Below, in pieces: positions 1-11,146 of a DNA stretch of 64,000 nucleotides. The DNA is from Schistocerca nitens (taxonomy: Eukaryota; Arthropoda; Insecta; Orthoptera; Acrididae), in NCBI RefSeq assembly GCF_023898315.1, contig NC_064616.1, forward strand, positions 546,149,602-546,213,601, written 5' to 3'. The notes under the pieces are model-generated. The model worked only from the letters and a program-made list of their open reading frames with translations. It was not told the DNA's origin and did not search any database. A program made the translations under genes and the position numbers. Each line of letters begins with the position of its first letter. Within the stretch, counting starts at the first letter, position 1.

Positions 1-105
1 GTGCGTGTGATCATTGCTTGTACAGCCCTCTCGCAGTGTCCGGAGCAAGTATGGTGGGTGTGACACACCGGTGTCAATGTGTTCTTTTTTCCATTTCCAG
101 GAGTG
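1..105 (-). mobile_element. Tc1-like element, right end only (same family as 18137-19558)
   Basis: These bases match the right-hand ends of the complete copies at 18137-19558 and 22814-24235 almost base for base, including the terminal inverted repeat ending ccaggagtg followed by TA. The rest of the element lies left of the window. It sits inside an LTR: the other LTR copy at 3970-4540 reads straight through the same TATATA site without it, so this Tc1 inserted after the LTR element did. Confidence 0.9.
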
Positions 106-353
106 TATATAGGAGTTCATAACATCCATTCTTACAAATATCAAAACTCCGCCATTTCTCTCCCCACATCCACCACTGCTGGCGGCTCACCTCCAACTGC
201 GCAACGCTACGCGCTGTTGACAGCCAGCTGCCTAACACTACAATGGCGAGTATTACAACAATGCGAAACAGCCACAGACTGCACACAGCACAGCCAGTGA
301 TTTTCATACAGAGGTGGCGTTACCAATAAAAAAACCTAAACAGCCTACTTACA
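106..353 (-). repeat. 3' LTR, first ~246 bp, cut by Tc1 insertion
   Basis: Near-identical to 4293-4540 of the 5' LTR. On the minus strand it begins TGTAAGTAGG right after a purine-rich stretch and stops at the TA where the Tc1-like element begins. Confidence 0.85.
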
Positions 354-734
354 TAGCCCCCATGCTCCCCACAAAAAAATTTTACAAATTGGTTTGGGCA
401 GTGGCCAATACAGATTTGAAAAAATTTTCCATAATTACAATAACAAAAAAATCAAATGCAATGTTGGTGAAAAGCTAAACTTTCTCATAGTCCATAAAGA
501 CAGTCCTAATCGTTCATCACAGTAAAATATCAGTGTTTTTTTCAAAGTCTGAGAAGTAAAAGAAAATGCACACGGAAGTAGTGGATTTCCATGCAATCTT
601 GAAGAAGTAGTGTTGTCCTTCCAACGGAAAGACCGTGCTGACTCTTGACATGCAGACAGGTATTGTTCCACAACAGAGCAAACCCACAGCAGAGTCAGTC
701 GAAATTTTGAAGAGTATTGGTAGTTAGGTCATCA

Positions 735-1000
735 CAGAGCAGACCCACTGTAGTCCTGGCAGAGATTACGGTACTGGTGGGCCACCAAAGGTGCAGACCC
801 ACTGCAGTCCTTGTAGAAATTGGTGGGCCATCAAAGATGCAGACCCACTGTAGTCCTGGTAGAGATGATGGTATTGGTGGGTCATCAAAGATGCAGACCC
901 ACTTTAGTCCTTGTAGAGATTACGGTACTGGTGGGCCACCAGAGGTGCAGACCCACTGCAGTCCTAGTAGAGATGGCCAGCAGCCATCTTTTGTGACTGT
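735..1000. repeat. 54-bp tandem repeat, about five units
   Basis: The anchor agacccact recurs at 741, 795, 841, 895 and 949, giving spacings of 54, 46, 54 and 54. The short unit has lost about 8 bases. Because 54 is a multiple of three, the plus strand stays open as an 18-residue repeat (717-1022), but no other coding evidence supports it. It lies in the 3' untranslated part of the LTR element. Confidence 0.85.
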
Positions 1001-2321
1001 GCAGGTGCACAACCACCATTGAAGAGTCTTGCGGATAATATAGCAAGTCCATAAACCACCACTTGTGCACTCACAAATTTTTGGAATTGTCCTTAGAACC
1101 AGCAATGCTGTTATCCAGTCCCTTGCTGAATTATTAACACACGTGCAAACACTTCTCACATATTGTCCATATTCTATGACCAACAGAAACGTGTGCAGTG
1201 AAATGGAACTTACAAGTCACTTAATTTGATGACCTGGTGTCAATTACAATTTTATAACATAAGAATACAATTACAAAGGTACAAAATACATCATTAAAGA
1301 ACATAACAATACAGAGAACATTTGTAATACAGGCTTTACAAAAGAATCGAAATAACATATACGTCAGTGTTACAGGAATTATGACATGAGTACATACATA
1401 AAAGATCAGAATAACTTTCGAAACATCAACTTCACACATGAGCATTAAAAAAAATCAGAATAAATAATGTCTAAACATCTTTACAAAGAAAATAACATAT
1501 TATCAGAAAAATTCTACAACATAACTCTTATTAGCTGAACACATAAAGAGAGGAAAAACATAAATATACAAGAGTACACAAACACATAGGGGAATAACAC
1601 AAGGAAAGGACAGGGTTTGTTGTACTGCAGTATTTTGCAAACAAAACTTTCTTTACTTCTCGGAGATCTCCCTTCGTTCTTCATTATTTCCAAAAAGTCC
1701 TATCTATACCTGCTTTCTGTACTTTTCTCGTATAACCTCTCAGTGCATTTCTTCAAATTCATCGCAACTCATTCTGTTATAGGCTACCCCCTCTTAAGCT
1801 AACTTAAATCTACTGAGCTCAGATGCTAAACTAAGGGGCGAGGCAATGCAGCAGCACAAAACAATTAACACAAACAGCAATGACAAAAAAATGGACATTG
1901 GCAAACAATTGCAATATTACGACTAATATAAGGCAATGAGCAGTAAACAAGAAAAATAAATCAGTAGTAAACTGGCTTAGCAGAGTAACACAAAGTCAAA
2001 TTCAGTAACACTATGCCTGGCAAACAGCAGCTTATATCTAAACATGACAAAGCTCAAGCAGAAAAAATAGTACACTAAAGATAACAATGCAGATAAGGGA
2101 AATGTATAATCACATCTTAATGTCTAAGTAATTAAAGTGGTGCACCACAAAAACTAATTCTACAAAAAATTATCAAGTACTTGAAAAATGTTGGGGCGTG
2201 ACGTACTGTCAGTGTTCTTTCCATTCCAAGAGCTCCTTTTTTTCGAAGAATGTGGATCATAAAATAATTATTTAATAGATCTGTTGACAGAAAGTTTTCA
2301 CATTAGCAAATGCATTTAAGT

Positions 2322-3681
2322 TTATTTTATAAAACCAATGCTGCAACACAGCTGGAAAACAGATATCAAATGAAATAAGCAATTAATGTAAGTAGGCTGT
2401 TTAGGTTTTTTTATTGGTAACGCCACCTCTGTATGAAAATCACTGGCTGTGCTGTGTGCAGTCTGTGGCTGTTTCGTATTTCTAAGTCCCTCTTCCCGTA
2501 TTGGGGCGCGAGTGTCCTCTGAAATACGTAATTCTTGTACTACTTGTGCCAACTGATCTTGCACTTCCCGGATTTCTCTTTTGTACTGTGTATTGATTTG
2601 ATTTTGATTTTGTTTAAATTTTCTAATTTGTTCATACTCTTCAGTGTCAGTGAACGCTACAGGTGTTGAGTCATTCAGATCATCATCTACCTTTGTAGAT
2701 AAGTTAGTGAACTGATCTGAAAGTTCGGCTACTTTATCCGATAGTGAAATTATTTCCTCTGTATGTTTTTCTGAACAAAGTTTCAGAGTGACCATTTGTG
2801 TTGAAATGGTATCTACTGTGTCCTTTAAGTTTTCCTGAGTTTTTGCAAGTTGCATAACCGTATCGGTAGATGCAACTAAGTCAATTTTAGCTTGCAAGGT
2901 CTCATGATTTTCATGAACAATAGTTTGCAGTTCTTTTATGGCTGCATCGTGATTCTGTAATGCATTTTCATGCCGCGAAAAAATAGGTTGAAAATGCTCA
3001 CAAATTTGTGTTTTTACGTCATTACAGACTTTTTGACATTTCGATTCAATGTTATGTAACTCGGTAGTTAAATCTTCACGTGTTTGTTCAAGCTTATTTT
3101 CCACTGAGTCTAACTTTTGAAGCTTTTGTTCCATTGCGTCTAACTGTTGCTTTGTTTGTCTCTGGTGTTGTTCCATTGTGTCTAACTTTTGAAGATTTTG
3201 TTCCACTGTGTCTAACTGTTGCTGTGTTTGTCTCTGATTTTGTTCCATTTGTTGCATTAATTGCAATAATAATGTATTTGTGTCCGGAATCTGTCTCTAT
3301 GCTTTTTGGCAGTGCATTTTCACCGGCAACATTCACATTTTGACAAGCAGAAAATGTGTCTTGACTCATTTGAGAAAACGGTGAGGACCCAAAACCTGAA
3401 TCTACAGTATTTGCGAGATTGTGTCCTGTCATTTCGGATTCCTGAGGCGAGCTGTTGCCGACCGATCGATCGATAATGCTTTCCTGTTCACTAATTGTTT
3501 CACTGTCTACGCCATTATTTGCAACCCGCTCCATTTCCCTACGCGCAATTACCAAATTACTACTTTGGACATAAGTTAATTCATTACTCTGCGGCGCTAA
3601 CACACTGCTTTCGTCTTCACTGTCATTTCTCAGTTTACTTTGGAGCCTAGTGTTACGTTTTTCACACGCCATTATTGACAC
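2322..3681 (-). pseudogene. gag-like coiled-coil protein of the LTR element, frameshifted
   Basis: Two overlapping minus-strand frames (3681-3094 and 3266-2322) look like one protein split by a single-base frameshift near 3270-3300. The N-terminal part is polar and serine-rich and starts about 290 bp after the 5' LTR, where a gag would be expected. The second part is a long coiled coil, rich in Q, L, E and K with repeated blocks such as QQLDTVEQNLQKLD, followed by a further helical region. I see no zinc knuckle and no protease motif. The last ~45 residues are encoded by an inverted piece of LTR (2387-2478) and by the sequence beyond it, so the natural C-terminus is probably missing. Assignment as gag rests on position and coiled-coil character only; it could be another structural ORF of a non-autonomous element. 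Confidence 0.6.
2387..2478 (+). repeat. Inverted internal copy of the LTR 5' end (~92 bp)
   Basis: Begins TGTAAGTAGGCTG and follows the LTR for about 92 bases, but in the opposite orientation to both LTRs of the surrounding element. The gag-like frame runs through it antisense and exits beyond it, so it is a rearrangement junction rather than a normal part of gag. Confidence 0.75.
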
Positions 3682-3954
3682 AATATTTCACACGATAACA
3701 CAGAAAAGCACAATTTGAAGAGCCAAAATAAGAGAACACATTAACATAGCACTGAAAATAATATCTAGTTAATTGCAGCTGCGAAATACTTGGTGCAAAT
3801 CTACATGCATGCCACAACTGTTTTACTGTATAACAATGAAAAACTACAACTACAATGGAAATTCTCTCTATAATTACGCGCTGGCAATAAACAAATGCAA
3901 CACTAATTACACAAACAACAAGAAATAAATCAGAAGATTCCAGTGAGGTATCCT

Positions 3955-3968
3955 AGCAGGGTCGCCAT
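3955..3968 (-). promoter_or_regulatory. Candidate primer-binding site
   Basis: On the minus strand the sequence tggcgaccctgc begins two bases after the CA end of the 5' LTR, the usual location of a tRNA primer-binding site. I have not matched it to a specific tRNA. Confidence 0.5.
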
Positions 3969-3969
3969 A

Positions 3970-4540
3970 TGAAACGTCCCCTTTGAAAAATTTTACAGGA
4001 CTGTGCTTTAACTGACACACAATATTTTTAGCACAACGCAATCTGACTTTCAGAAATCCCTACAAAAGAATGGCCCTGACTAACATTAACCTATGCATTT
4101 CACAAATCGCTTACCTCACAAAAATCTTGGTTACTCGAACTACTGCAATACAGCAGGCGCCACTACTGCCAGCTAAATAAAAGATTCAAACTATGGAAGG
4201 CACTAACTACTGATAGGGATAGTTAGCAAATGAAAGATTTTGATAGAGAACAAACAACGTATTTACCTTAATAGTCATCAAAAGTCATAATGTATATAGG
4301 AGTTCATAACATCCATTCTTACAAATATCAAAACTCCGCCATTTCTCTCCCCACATCCACCACTGCTGGCGGCTCACCTCCAACTGCGCAACGCTACGCG
4401 CTGTTGACAGCCAGCTGCCTAACACTACAATGGCGAGTATTACAACAATGCGAAACAGCCACAGACTGCACACAGCATAGCCAGTGATTTTCATACAGAT
4501 GTGGCGTTACCAATAAAAAAACCTAAACAGCCTACTTACA
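3970..4540 (-). repeat. 5' LTR (571 bp)
   Basis: Starts TGTAAG and ends TTTCA on the minus strand, flanked internally by a primer-binding-like site. The first ~246 bases recur at 106-353. Confidence 0.8.
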
Positions 4541-4642
4541 ACCGTCTTAAACACTACAGTGTGACATTCCCTGATTTTAAAGAAGTTTTATCAAACTTTA
4601 TGATCGATAATTGCAAACAATACCGAATAAATTAATGTCTAA

Positions 4643-4814
4643 AACGTATACATATCTCCTCCCTTTCTTCTGGTGACAATTTAATAATGTACTGTCACTA
4701 ATTCACTACTTTTCATTGAATCAGCACTAACGTATACATATCCCCTCCCTTTCTTCTGGTGACAATTTAATAATGTACTGTCACTAATTCACTACTTTTC
4801 ATTGAATCAGCACT
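4643..4814. repeat. Tandem duplication, 2 x 86 bp
   Basis: A block starting aacgtatacatatc at 4643 is repeated from 4729 with only a few differences, ending tcagcact. No coding content is visible. Confidence 0.9.
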
Positions 4815-6026
4815 CCTTGAAGATAAGTTTACCATGTGAGATTAATACTAATATTGAGTCTGATATGACTGGGGCTGGTACTGCAAGTGGGACCACATGT
4901 AGGAATGTATTAAAAGCCTTTTCTGTATGGCTTATAAATATTGAGAACAATGTTGAAAACATTAGTTCTGCTTCATATCGAAAACATAAATTATACTACC
5001 GCCCATACTGGGTTGCAATGTTGAGTTATTTCTTTTGTCTCTCACTGTTGATGCAACTGAAAGAGATGTAAGACCACGTCATAAACTAAAAACACTGATT
5101 TCATTACTGATTGTGCATAACTGAACGCACAATTCGGGATTTCATCATGTTCCCACACTCAGAAATAAAACAATGAGAAATTAAGACCTTCAGAAGTGCT
5201 GCATTGGTGACAGGGGGTGGGGGAATAGGGAGGGGAGAGTTGAATAGTTGGGCGTGTATCGTTATGTGGCTAGGCCTTATAGCGACCATTGGCGTCGGCA
5301 TCGAATGCAATATAACTGCGTTCTAACGCGGCGTGATCCTGGGTAGTTTGTGCATTGAACACTCACGTCTGACACGTTGTAGGCACTAGGGTTTTCATAT
5401 CCTATTTATTAAGGGTGAAGTGTCAATACTTAGATTCGGGAGGAAACAGCCACCGTCCGAATGAAATGGAACAATGCATCACAGTAGCACATGTAAACTT
5501 CTGCTTGTGGCGCTCCACAGGCGCAGGTATTAGAATCCTCCCACGAGCAAGTCTGCAGAGAAACGGCGCCTGGATAGATAAGTCGTGGTAGATGATGGAA
5601 GCGCCGATCACAAGGTATAAGCAAAACGAGAACCATAACAGGTAATGAAATCGGTTTCTCAGCAGGGCACAAGTTAGACAGCTGCTGGCGGTATCATTCT
5701 TTAGTGGTGGAGAGGAGGGGTGGTGGTGTATTGTGTTTTGAACGGAAAATCTTCTCTCACAAGAATACGATGGTGGAATCTACTATTCGATCGTGGACCT
5801 CCCTTCGTAAAGTGGTGGCACACTACCGGCAACCTGTAACTTCAGCAAGAAAATTCGCTGTCCTCTCCTTCCGCCTCAACTCCTAACGCCAGGGCATAGT
5901 TCCTATACCATAAAGTTATGCAGAACTTGGGACGCCACGGACTGTAGCCCCTTGAATATAGCTGGGTCCATCCTCATAAACTGTGGATGATGCTTGAGCG
6001 ATCTTCAATTTCAATCTTCATGTACA
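4815..6026. other. Gene-free stretch
   Basis: No ORF here resembles a known family; frames are short and unsupported by any motif. I see no tRNA-like, LTR or TIR signature. Confidence 0.5.
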
Positions 6027-6079
6027 TACACTGATCAGCCAGAAGATTTTGACCACCAGCATTATGACCACTCACGGTT

Positions 6080-7140
6080 CATGTAGAATCAGTGAGCGTG
6101 CTGTCCGAGTTTGGCGAGGGCAGATTGTGAGGGCCCGGAGGCTCAGCATGAGCATTTCAGAAACTGGACAAATTGTCGGGTTTTCGAGGAGTGCTGTGGT
6201 GAGTGTCTTCAGCTCATGGCGACACTAAGGTGAAACCACGTCCAGACGTCATGGGGATGGTCGGCAACCATCATTTCATATGTCGGACGTCGCAGGCTGG
6301 GTGGACTGGTAAAGCAGGACAGGTGGCCAACAGTGGCAGAAATAACATAAGACACTCATGCTGGGCAGAGTGCTATTGTGTCTGAACACACAGTGTACCG
6401 AACACTCCTAACAGTGGGCCTCCACAGACGACGGCCCATACATGTGGCAGTGTTATCATCACGACGTCCGTAACTACAAAATGAACTCGTAACCATCAGC
6501 GCGGGGCGTTGGCACAGTGGTAGAACGTTGCATGGTCTCATGCATCCCGACACCTTCGTCATCATTCCCATGGGAAGACGTGAAACAGTTTGTCTTCCGG
6601 GGGAACAGGTCCTTAACATCTGTGCTGTGAGACGGAGACAAGCTGGCGGCAACTCCATTATGCTCTGCGGAACATTCATGTGGCCTTGCATGTGTCCAGC
6701 GGAGCTCCTGCAAGGCACCATGATAGACAAGGAGTATCGTGCACTGGTTGCTGACCATGTACACTCTTTCATACTGACGGAAGTGGCATTTTTGAACAAG
6801 ATAATGCACCATGTTAAAAAATGGTTCAAATGGCTCTGAGCACTATGGGACATAACATCTGAGGCCATCAGTCCCCTAGACTTATAACTACTTAAACCTA
6901 ATTAACTTAAGGACATCACACACATCCATGGCCGAGGCAGCAGCGCGGTTCCGCACTGAAGCTCCTAGAACCGCTGGGCCACAGTGGACGGCAATGCACC
7001 ATGTCCCAAGGCCAGGAGCGTAGGAGAGTGATTCGAGAAACACAGTGGCGAGTTCCAGTTTATGTGCTTGCCGACTCAACACACCAGATCTGAACCCCAT
7101 CGAACTCATCTAGGCTGTGATTGAATGTGGCGTCAGAGCT
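6080..7140 (+). pseudogene. Tc1-like transposase relic
   Basis: Conceptual translation in shifting frames shows Tc1-transposase landmarks in order. These are a helix-turn-helix-like stretch (ISETGQIVGFSRSAVVSVF, about 6155-6210), a degraded first catalytic block (about 6520; the expected SDES reads SHAS, so the first Asp is lost), a GGNS block (about 6650), FEQDNAPC at about 6787-6814 (second Asp present), and after the SINE a decayed block ending in a Pro-Asn pair where SPDLNPIE would be. Stops and frameshifts are spread throughout. A transposase of this type would cut and paste its element at TA sites; this copy cannot. Confidence 0.65.
6815..6992 (-). mobile_element. SINE family 1 copy, tRNA-derived, minus
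   Basis: Flanked by aatgcaccatgt at 6803-6814 and 6993-7004. The body matches the other family 1 copies (tail complement ttcaaatggctctgagcac; head complement ending in the GC-rich start) but lacks the B-box region. It landed inside the QDNAPCH catalytic block of the Tc1 transposase relic. Confidence 0.9.
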
Positions 7141-7335
7141 CATCAGCCCCCTCTGCGGAATTTTATGGACTTAGATGCCTAGTTTGTACTAATGTCGTGC
7201 GAACTCCCTCCAGTGACCTAACAAGGTTTGAGGTCTCGTTGCTTCCATGCTATGACACGTTGCCACAGTTATCCATACCAGTTGTTGACATTCAGGCTAT
7301 TAGGCAATTGGTCATAATGTTCCTGCTGATCAGTG

Positions 7336-8454
7336 GTAACAGGGTGTTTCAGGAAGTATCCATACATATTATAGAAAGTGCATGTATATATTGCACCATC
7401 TCACCATACGCCACTTGATCGATTTCAATTGAACATGAGACACATATCACTTGCTGTGTGGAAAGAATCACTTTGGAGTAAGTACCACTTACCTCATAAA
7501 GGGGTGGGGAGTGGGACTGAAACGGTAGCATAGCTCACGACGCTCAAATAGCCAGAATTTAATCATTCGGTACCTGAGCATGAGAGCACTTAGTGGTGGC
7601 TTGCAGCAAACTTTACACATAATTTCAAAGCTTCACAAAGAAGTCTCTTACTCACATACCCGTAAAATGATGAAAGATAATGACTTAATGTCTTACTACA
7701 TTTTCGCTGCTCACTCGGTAAACTGCCGAATAAGGCTGAACTTTCGATTTATTACTTATTTCTAACAGCTCTATTAGCAACCTATTCTGCAGACTGTTTT
7801 TACATGTACTGCTACATATACCTGGAAAATAATAGTATCCTAGTACAACGCACAGTTCACTAGATATGACATCATAAAAATTGAGCCACGTGAAAATGAA
7901 ACTTCAGGACGAAATTCAACAGAGAGAGAGATGAACTACGAGGGAGGATTGGTAAGTGACTCCCAATAATTATTTTCTCCCTCGATATTGAAGCTGGAAT
8001 GTTTAAACTTCACGACGAGTTTCCGATACAGAGGTTATTTTGTTTTCATGTGCAGCTCCAGTGAGAAAAGCCTGAACTACGAAACTAACATGCCGCGAAT
8101 ATTACTGTCATAAATTTGTGAAGAGCAGTGAAGCGTTCTTCGATGAATTTGAGAAAAAGGGTGTAAACCGAGTGAACTTCACAGTGACAAGCGTGACGTG
8201 AATGGGGACGACTGTATGGAACATACCAAAGTGTCTAGGTGACATATTTTATCCAAGATGCCTGTGTGAACAATAGTGATTCGCTACGCTCCAGGCAGCC
8301 GGTTACAGCTGCAACTCCACGGTATGTCGGAGCCACTGAGGCAACAATTTACAACTATCAACGTGTGCAAATGCGAACCTTATCGTATCGGTTCAACAGT
8401 TCCACAAGTGCCAGCAAATGAGGACAAGCTTGGGTAATTTAACATGCATGACAC
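7336..8454. other. Gene-free stretch with a possible transposon end at 7339
   Basis: No supported ORF. A terminal-repeat-like cagggtgtttcaggaag lies at about 7339, and an inverted partial match lies near 13455-13472. Confidence 0.35.
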
Positions 8455-8682
8455 AGGAGGACATGACATTCTGAAAGAAATGGTCATTGGTAATGAGTGG
8501 TTGGCGTACCACTACAGACCCGAAAACAAGCAGATTTCTATAGAATGGAAACATTCTCGTTCCACACTACTAAGAATTTCAAATTGACTCAGTTTCCTGG
8601 GAAAGTGCCAGTGACAGTGTTCTGGGATATTCATGGTGAATTAATGTTGAAGCTGAACACGAGACTACTGTGAATGTCGCTT
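8455..8682 (+). pseudogene. Mariner-like transposase, central part, left half of a split gene
   Basis: In frame the sequence reads ILKEMVIGNEWLAYHY, matching the mariner block that normally contains VTGDETW, so the first catalytic Asp is Asn here. After a frameshift it continues FKLTQFPGKVPVTVFWDI, the conserved block that follows in mariner/SETMAR-type transposases. Copy A of the RTE-like LINE begins at 8683, and the transposase resumes on the same strand at 11147. An N-terminal part upstream is too decayed to delimit. Confidence 0.65.
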
Positions 8683-11146
8683 TTGTTGTTGTGGTCTTCA
8701 GTCCTGAGACTGGTTTGATGCAGCTCTCCATGCTACTCTATACTGTGCAAGCTTCTTCATCCCCCAGTACCTACTGCAGCCTACATCCTTCTGAATCTGC
8801 TTAGTGTATTCGTCTCTTGGCCTCCCTATACGATTTTTACCATCCACGCTGCCCTCTAGTACTAAATTGGTGATCCCTTGAGGCCTCAGAATATGTCCTA
8901 TCAACCGATCCCTTCTTCTAGTCAAGTTGTGAAACAAATTCCTCTTCTCTCCAATTCTATTCGATACCTCCTCTTTAGTTATGTGATCTGCCCATCTAAT
9001 CTTCAGAATTCTTCTGTAGCACCACATTTCGAAAGCTTCTCTTCTCTTCTGGTCTAAACTATTTATCGCCCATGTTTTACTTCCATACATGGCTACACTC
9101 CATACTAATACTTTCAGAAACGACTTTCTGACACTTAAATCAATACTCGATGTTAACAAATTTCTCTTCCTCAGAAACGTTTTCATGGCATTGCCAGTTT
9201 ACATTTTATATCCTCTCTACTTCCACCATCATCAGATATTCCATTATCCTCGTTTTGCTTTTGTTGATGTTCGTCTTATACCCTCCTTTCAAGACACTGT
9301 CCATTCCGTTCAACTGCTCTTCCAAGTCCTTTGCTGTCTCTGACAAAATTACAATGTCATCGGCGAACCTCTAAATTTTTATTTCTTCTCCATGGATTCT
9401 AATACCTACTCGGAACTTTTCTTTTATTTCCTTTACTGCTTCCTCAATATACAGATTGAATAGTATCGGGGAGAGGCTACAACCCTGTCTCACTCCCTTC
9501 CCAACCACTGCTTCCCTTTGATGTCCCTCGCGTCTTATAACTGCTATCTGGTTTCTGTACAAATTGCAAATAGCCTTTCGCTCCCTGTATTTTACCCCTG
9601 CCACCTTCAGAATTTGAACGAGAGTATTCCGGTAAACATTGTCAAAAGCTTTCTCTAAGTCTATAAATACTAGGTTTGCCTTGCCGTAATCTTTCTTCTA
9701 AGGTAAGTCGTAGGGTCAGTATTGCCTCACGTGTTCCAACATTTCTACGGAATCCAAACTGATCTTCCCCGAGTTCAGCTTCTACCAGTTTTTACTTTCG
9801 TCTGCAAAGAATTCGCGTTAGTATTTTTCAGCTGTGACTTATTAAACTGATAGTTCGATAATTTTCGCATCTGTCAACACCTGCTTTCTTTGGGATTGGA
9901 ATTATTATATTCTTCTTGAAGTATGAGGGAATTTCTCCTGTCTCATAAATCTTGCTCACCAGATGGTAGAGTTTTGTCAGGACTGGCTCTCCCAAGGCTG
10001 TCAGTAGTTCTAATGGAATGTTGTCTACTCCCGGGGCCTTCTTTCGACGTACGTCTTTCAGAGCTGTGTCAAACTCTTTACGCAGTATCATATCTCCCAT
10101 TTCATCTTCATCTACATCCTCTTCCATTTCTATAATATTGTCCTCAAGAACATCGACCCTGTATAGACCCTCTATATACTCCTTCCACCTTTCTGCTTTC
10201 TCTTCTTTGCTTCGAACTGGGTTTCCATCTGAGATCTTGATATTCATGCAAGTGGTTCTCTTTTCCCCAAAGGTCTCTTTAATATTCCTGTAGGCAGTAT
10301 CTATCTTACTCCTCATGAAATAAGCCTCTACAACCTTACATTTGTCCTCTAGACATCCCTGCTTAGCCATTTTGCACTTCCTGTCGATCTCATTTTGGAG
10401 ACGCTTGTATTCCTTTTTGCCTGCTTCACTTACTGCATTTTTGTATTTTCTCCTTTCATCAATTAAATTCAGTATCTCTTTTGTTACCCAAGGATTTCTA
10501 CTAGCCCTCGTCTTTTTACCTACTAGATCCTCTAGTTCCTTCACTTCTTCATCCCTCAAAGCTACCCATTCATCTTCTATTGTATCTCTTTCCCTCATTC
10601 CTGTCAATTGTTCCCTAATCCTCTCCCTGAAACTCTGTACACCCTCTGGTTCTTTCAGTTTATCCAGGTCCCATCTTCTTAAATTCCCAACTTTTTGCAG
10701 TTTCTTCAGTTTTAATCTACAGTTCATAACAAATAGATTGTTGTCAGAGTCCACATCTACCTCTGGAAATGTCTTACGATTTAAAACCTGGTTCATAAAT
10801 CTCTGTCTTACCAATATATTATCTATCTGATACCTTCTAGTATCTCCAGGGTTCCTCCATGTATACAACCTTCTTTCATGGTCCTTGAACCAAGTGTTAG
10901 CTATGATTAAGTTATGCTCTGTGCAAGATTCTACTAGGTGGCTTCCTCTTTCATTTCTTAGCCCCAATCCATATTCACCTACTACGTTTCCTTCTATTCC
11001 TTTCCCTACTGTCGAATTCCAGTCACCCATGACTATTAAATTTTCGCCTCTCTTCACTACCTCAATAGTTCTTTTCATCTCATCATACATTTTATCAATT
11101 TCTTCATAATCTGCTGAACTAGTTGGCATGTAAATTTGTACTTCAG
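8683..11146 (-). mobile_element. RTE-like non-LTR retrotransposon, copy A, 5'-truncated
   Basis: This minus-strand copy aligns by eye with copy B (28779-32032) from the middle of the endonuclease to the 3' end, including the short caa-type tail at 8683-8697. Homology stops abruptly near 11146, a 5' truncation typical of target-primed reverse transcription. There is an internal deletion of about 110 bp around 9240. It sits within a mariner transposase. I could not identify a clear target duplication. Confidence 0.8.
8698..11129 (-). pseudogene. Endonuclease-reverse transcriptase of RTE-like copy A, broken
   Basis: The protein would nick target DNA and reverse transcribe the element's RNA. Reading 5' to 3' on the minus strand: endonuclease C-terminal half (GDWNSTVG, YTWRNPGDTRRYQID) and a linker rich in charged residues; RT N-terminus (RKKAPGVDNIPLELL, NYRTISLISHS) in the 433-residue frame 11129-9828; then after frameshifts the RT core (GVRQGCSLSPILFNLYIE at 9604-9371, RFADDIVIL near 9370 after an in-frame stop); then a C-terminal domain (EAFEMWCYRRILKIRW...) in frame 9186-8698 ending SNQSQD. 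The RT catalytic FADD is intact, but stops, frameshifts and a deletion make the gene non-functional. Confidence 0.8.

Larger units (their letters stand above)
106..4540 (-). mobile_element. LTR retrotransposon, minus strand, gag-like ORF only
   Basis: In minus-strand order the element has a 571-bp LTR (4540 to 3970, TGTAAG...TTTCA), a candidate primer-binding site directly after it, a coiled-coil gag-like ORF, about 2 kb of AT-rich sequence with a 54-bp tandem repeat, a purine-rich stretch (about 354-372) and the start of the 3' LTR (353 to 106), which a Tc1 element interrupts at the window edge. The shared LTR part differs at only about 2 positions in roughly 246, which suggests a fairly recent insertion. 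I see no protease, RT, RNase H or integrase motif, so it looks non-autonomous or internally deleted. The flanking target duplication cannot be checked because the left end is outside the window. Confidence 0.75.
6029..7335 (+). mobile_element. Tc1-like element (second family), interrupted by a SINE
   Basis: Terminal inverted repeats begin cactgatcagc on both sides (6029 and reverse complement ending near 7335), with TA at 6027-6028 and a TA one base beyond the right end. The interior holds a plus-strand transposase relic. It is split by a SINE at 6815-6992 with a perfect 12-bp target duplication. Confidence 0.75.

Noticed and set aside
74..307. Conserved small ORF present twice (74-307 and 4285-4494, minus)
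   Set aside because: Its repetition is explained by its lying in the two LTR copies. It has a hydrophobic segment, but no independent evidence of translation.
717..1022. 101-residue ORF with 18-residue repeats, or a CRISPR-like array
   Set aside because: It is a 54-bp tandem minisatellite without unique spacers, in a eukaryotic LTR element; the frame is a by-product of the unit length.
9923..10830. Plus-strand ORFs across the RTE-like copy A and their counterparts opposite copy B
   Set aside because: They are the complement of the endonuclease-RT linker, rich in Ser, Leu and Phe, as expected for antisense of a Lys/Glu-rich coding strand.
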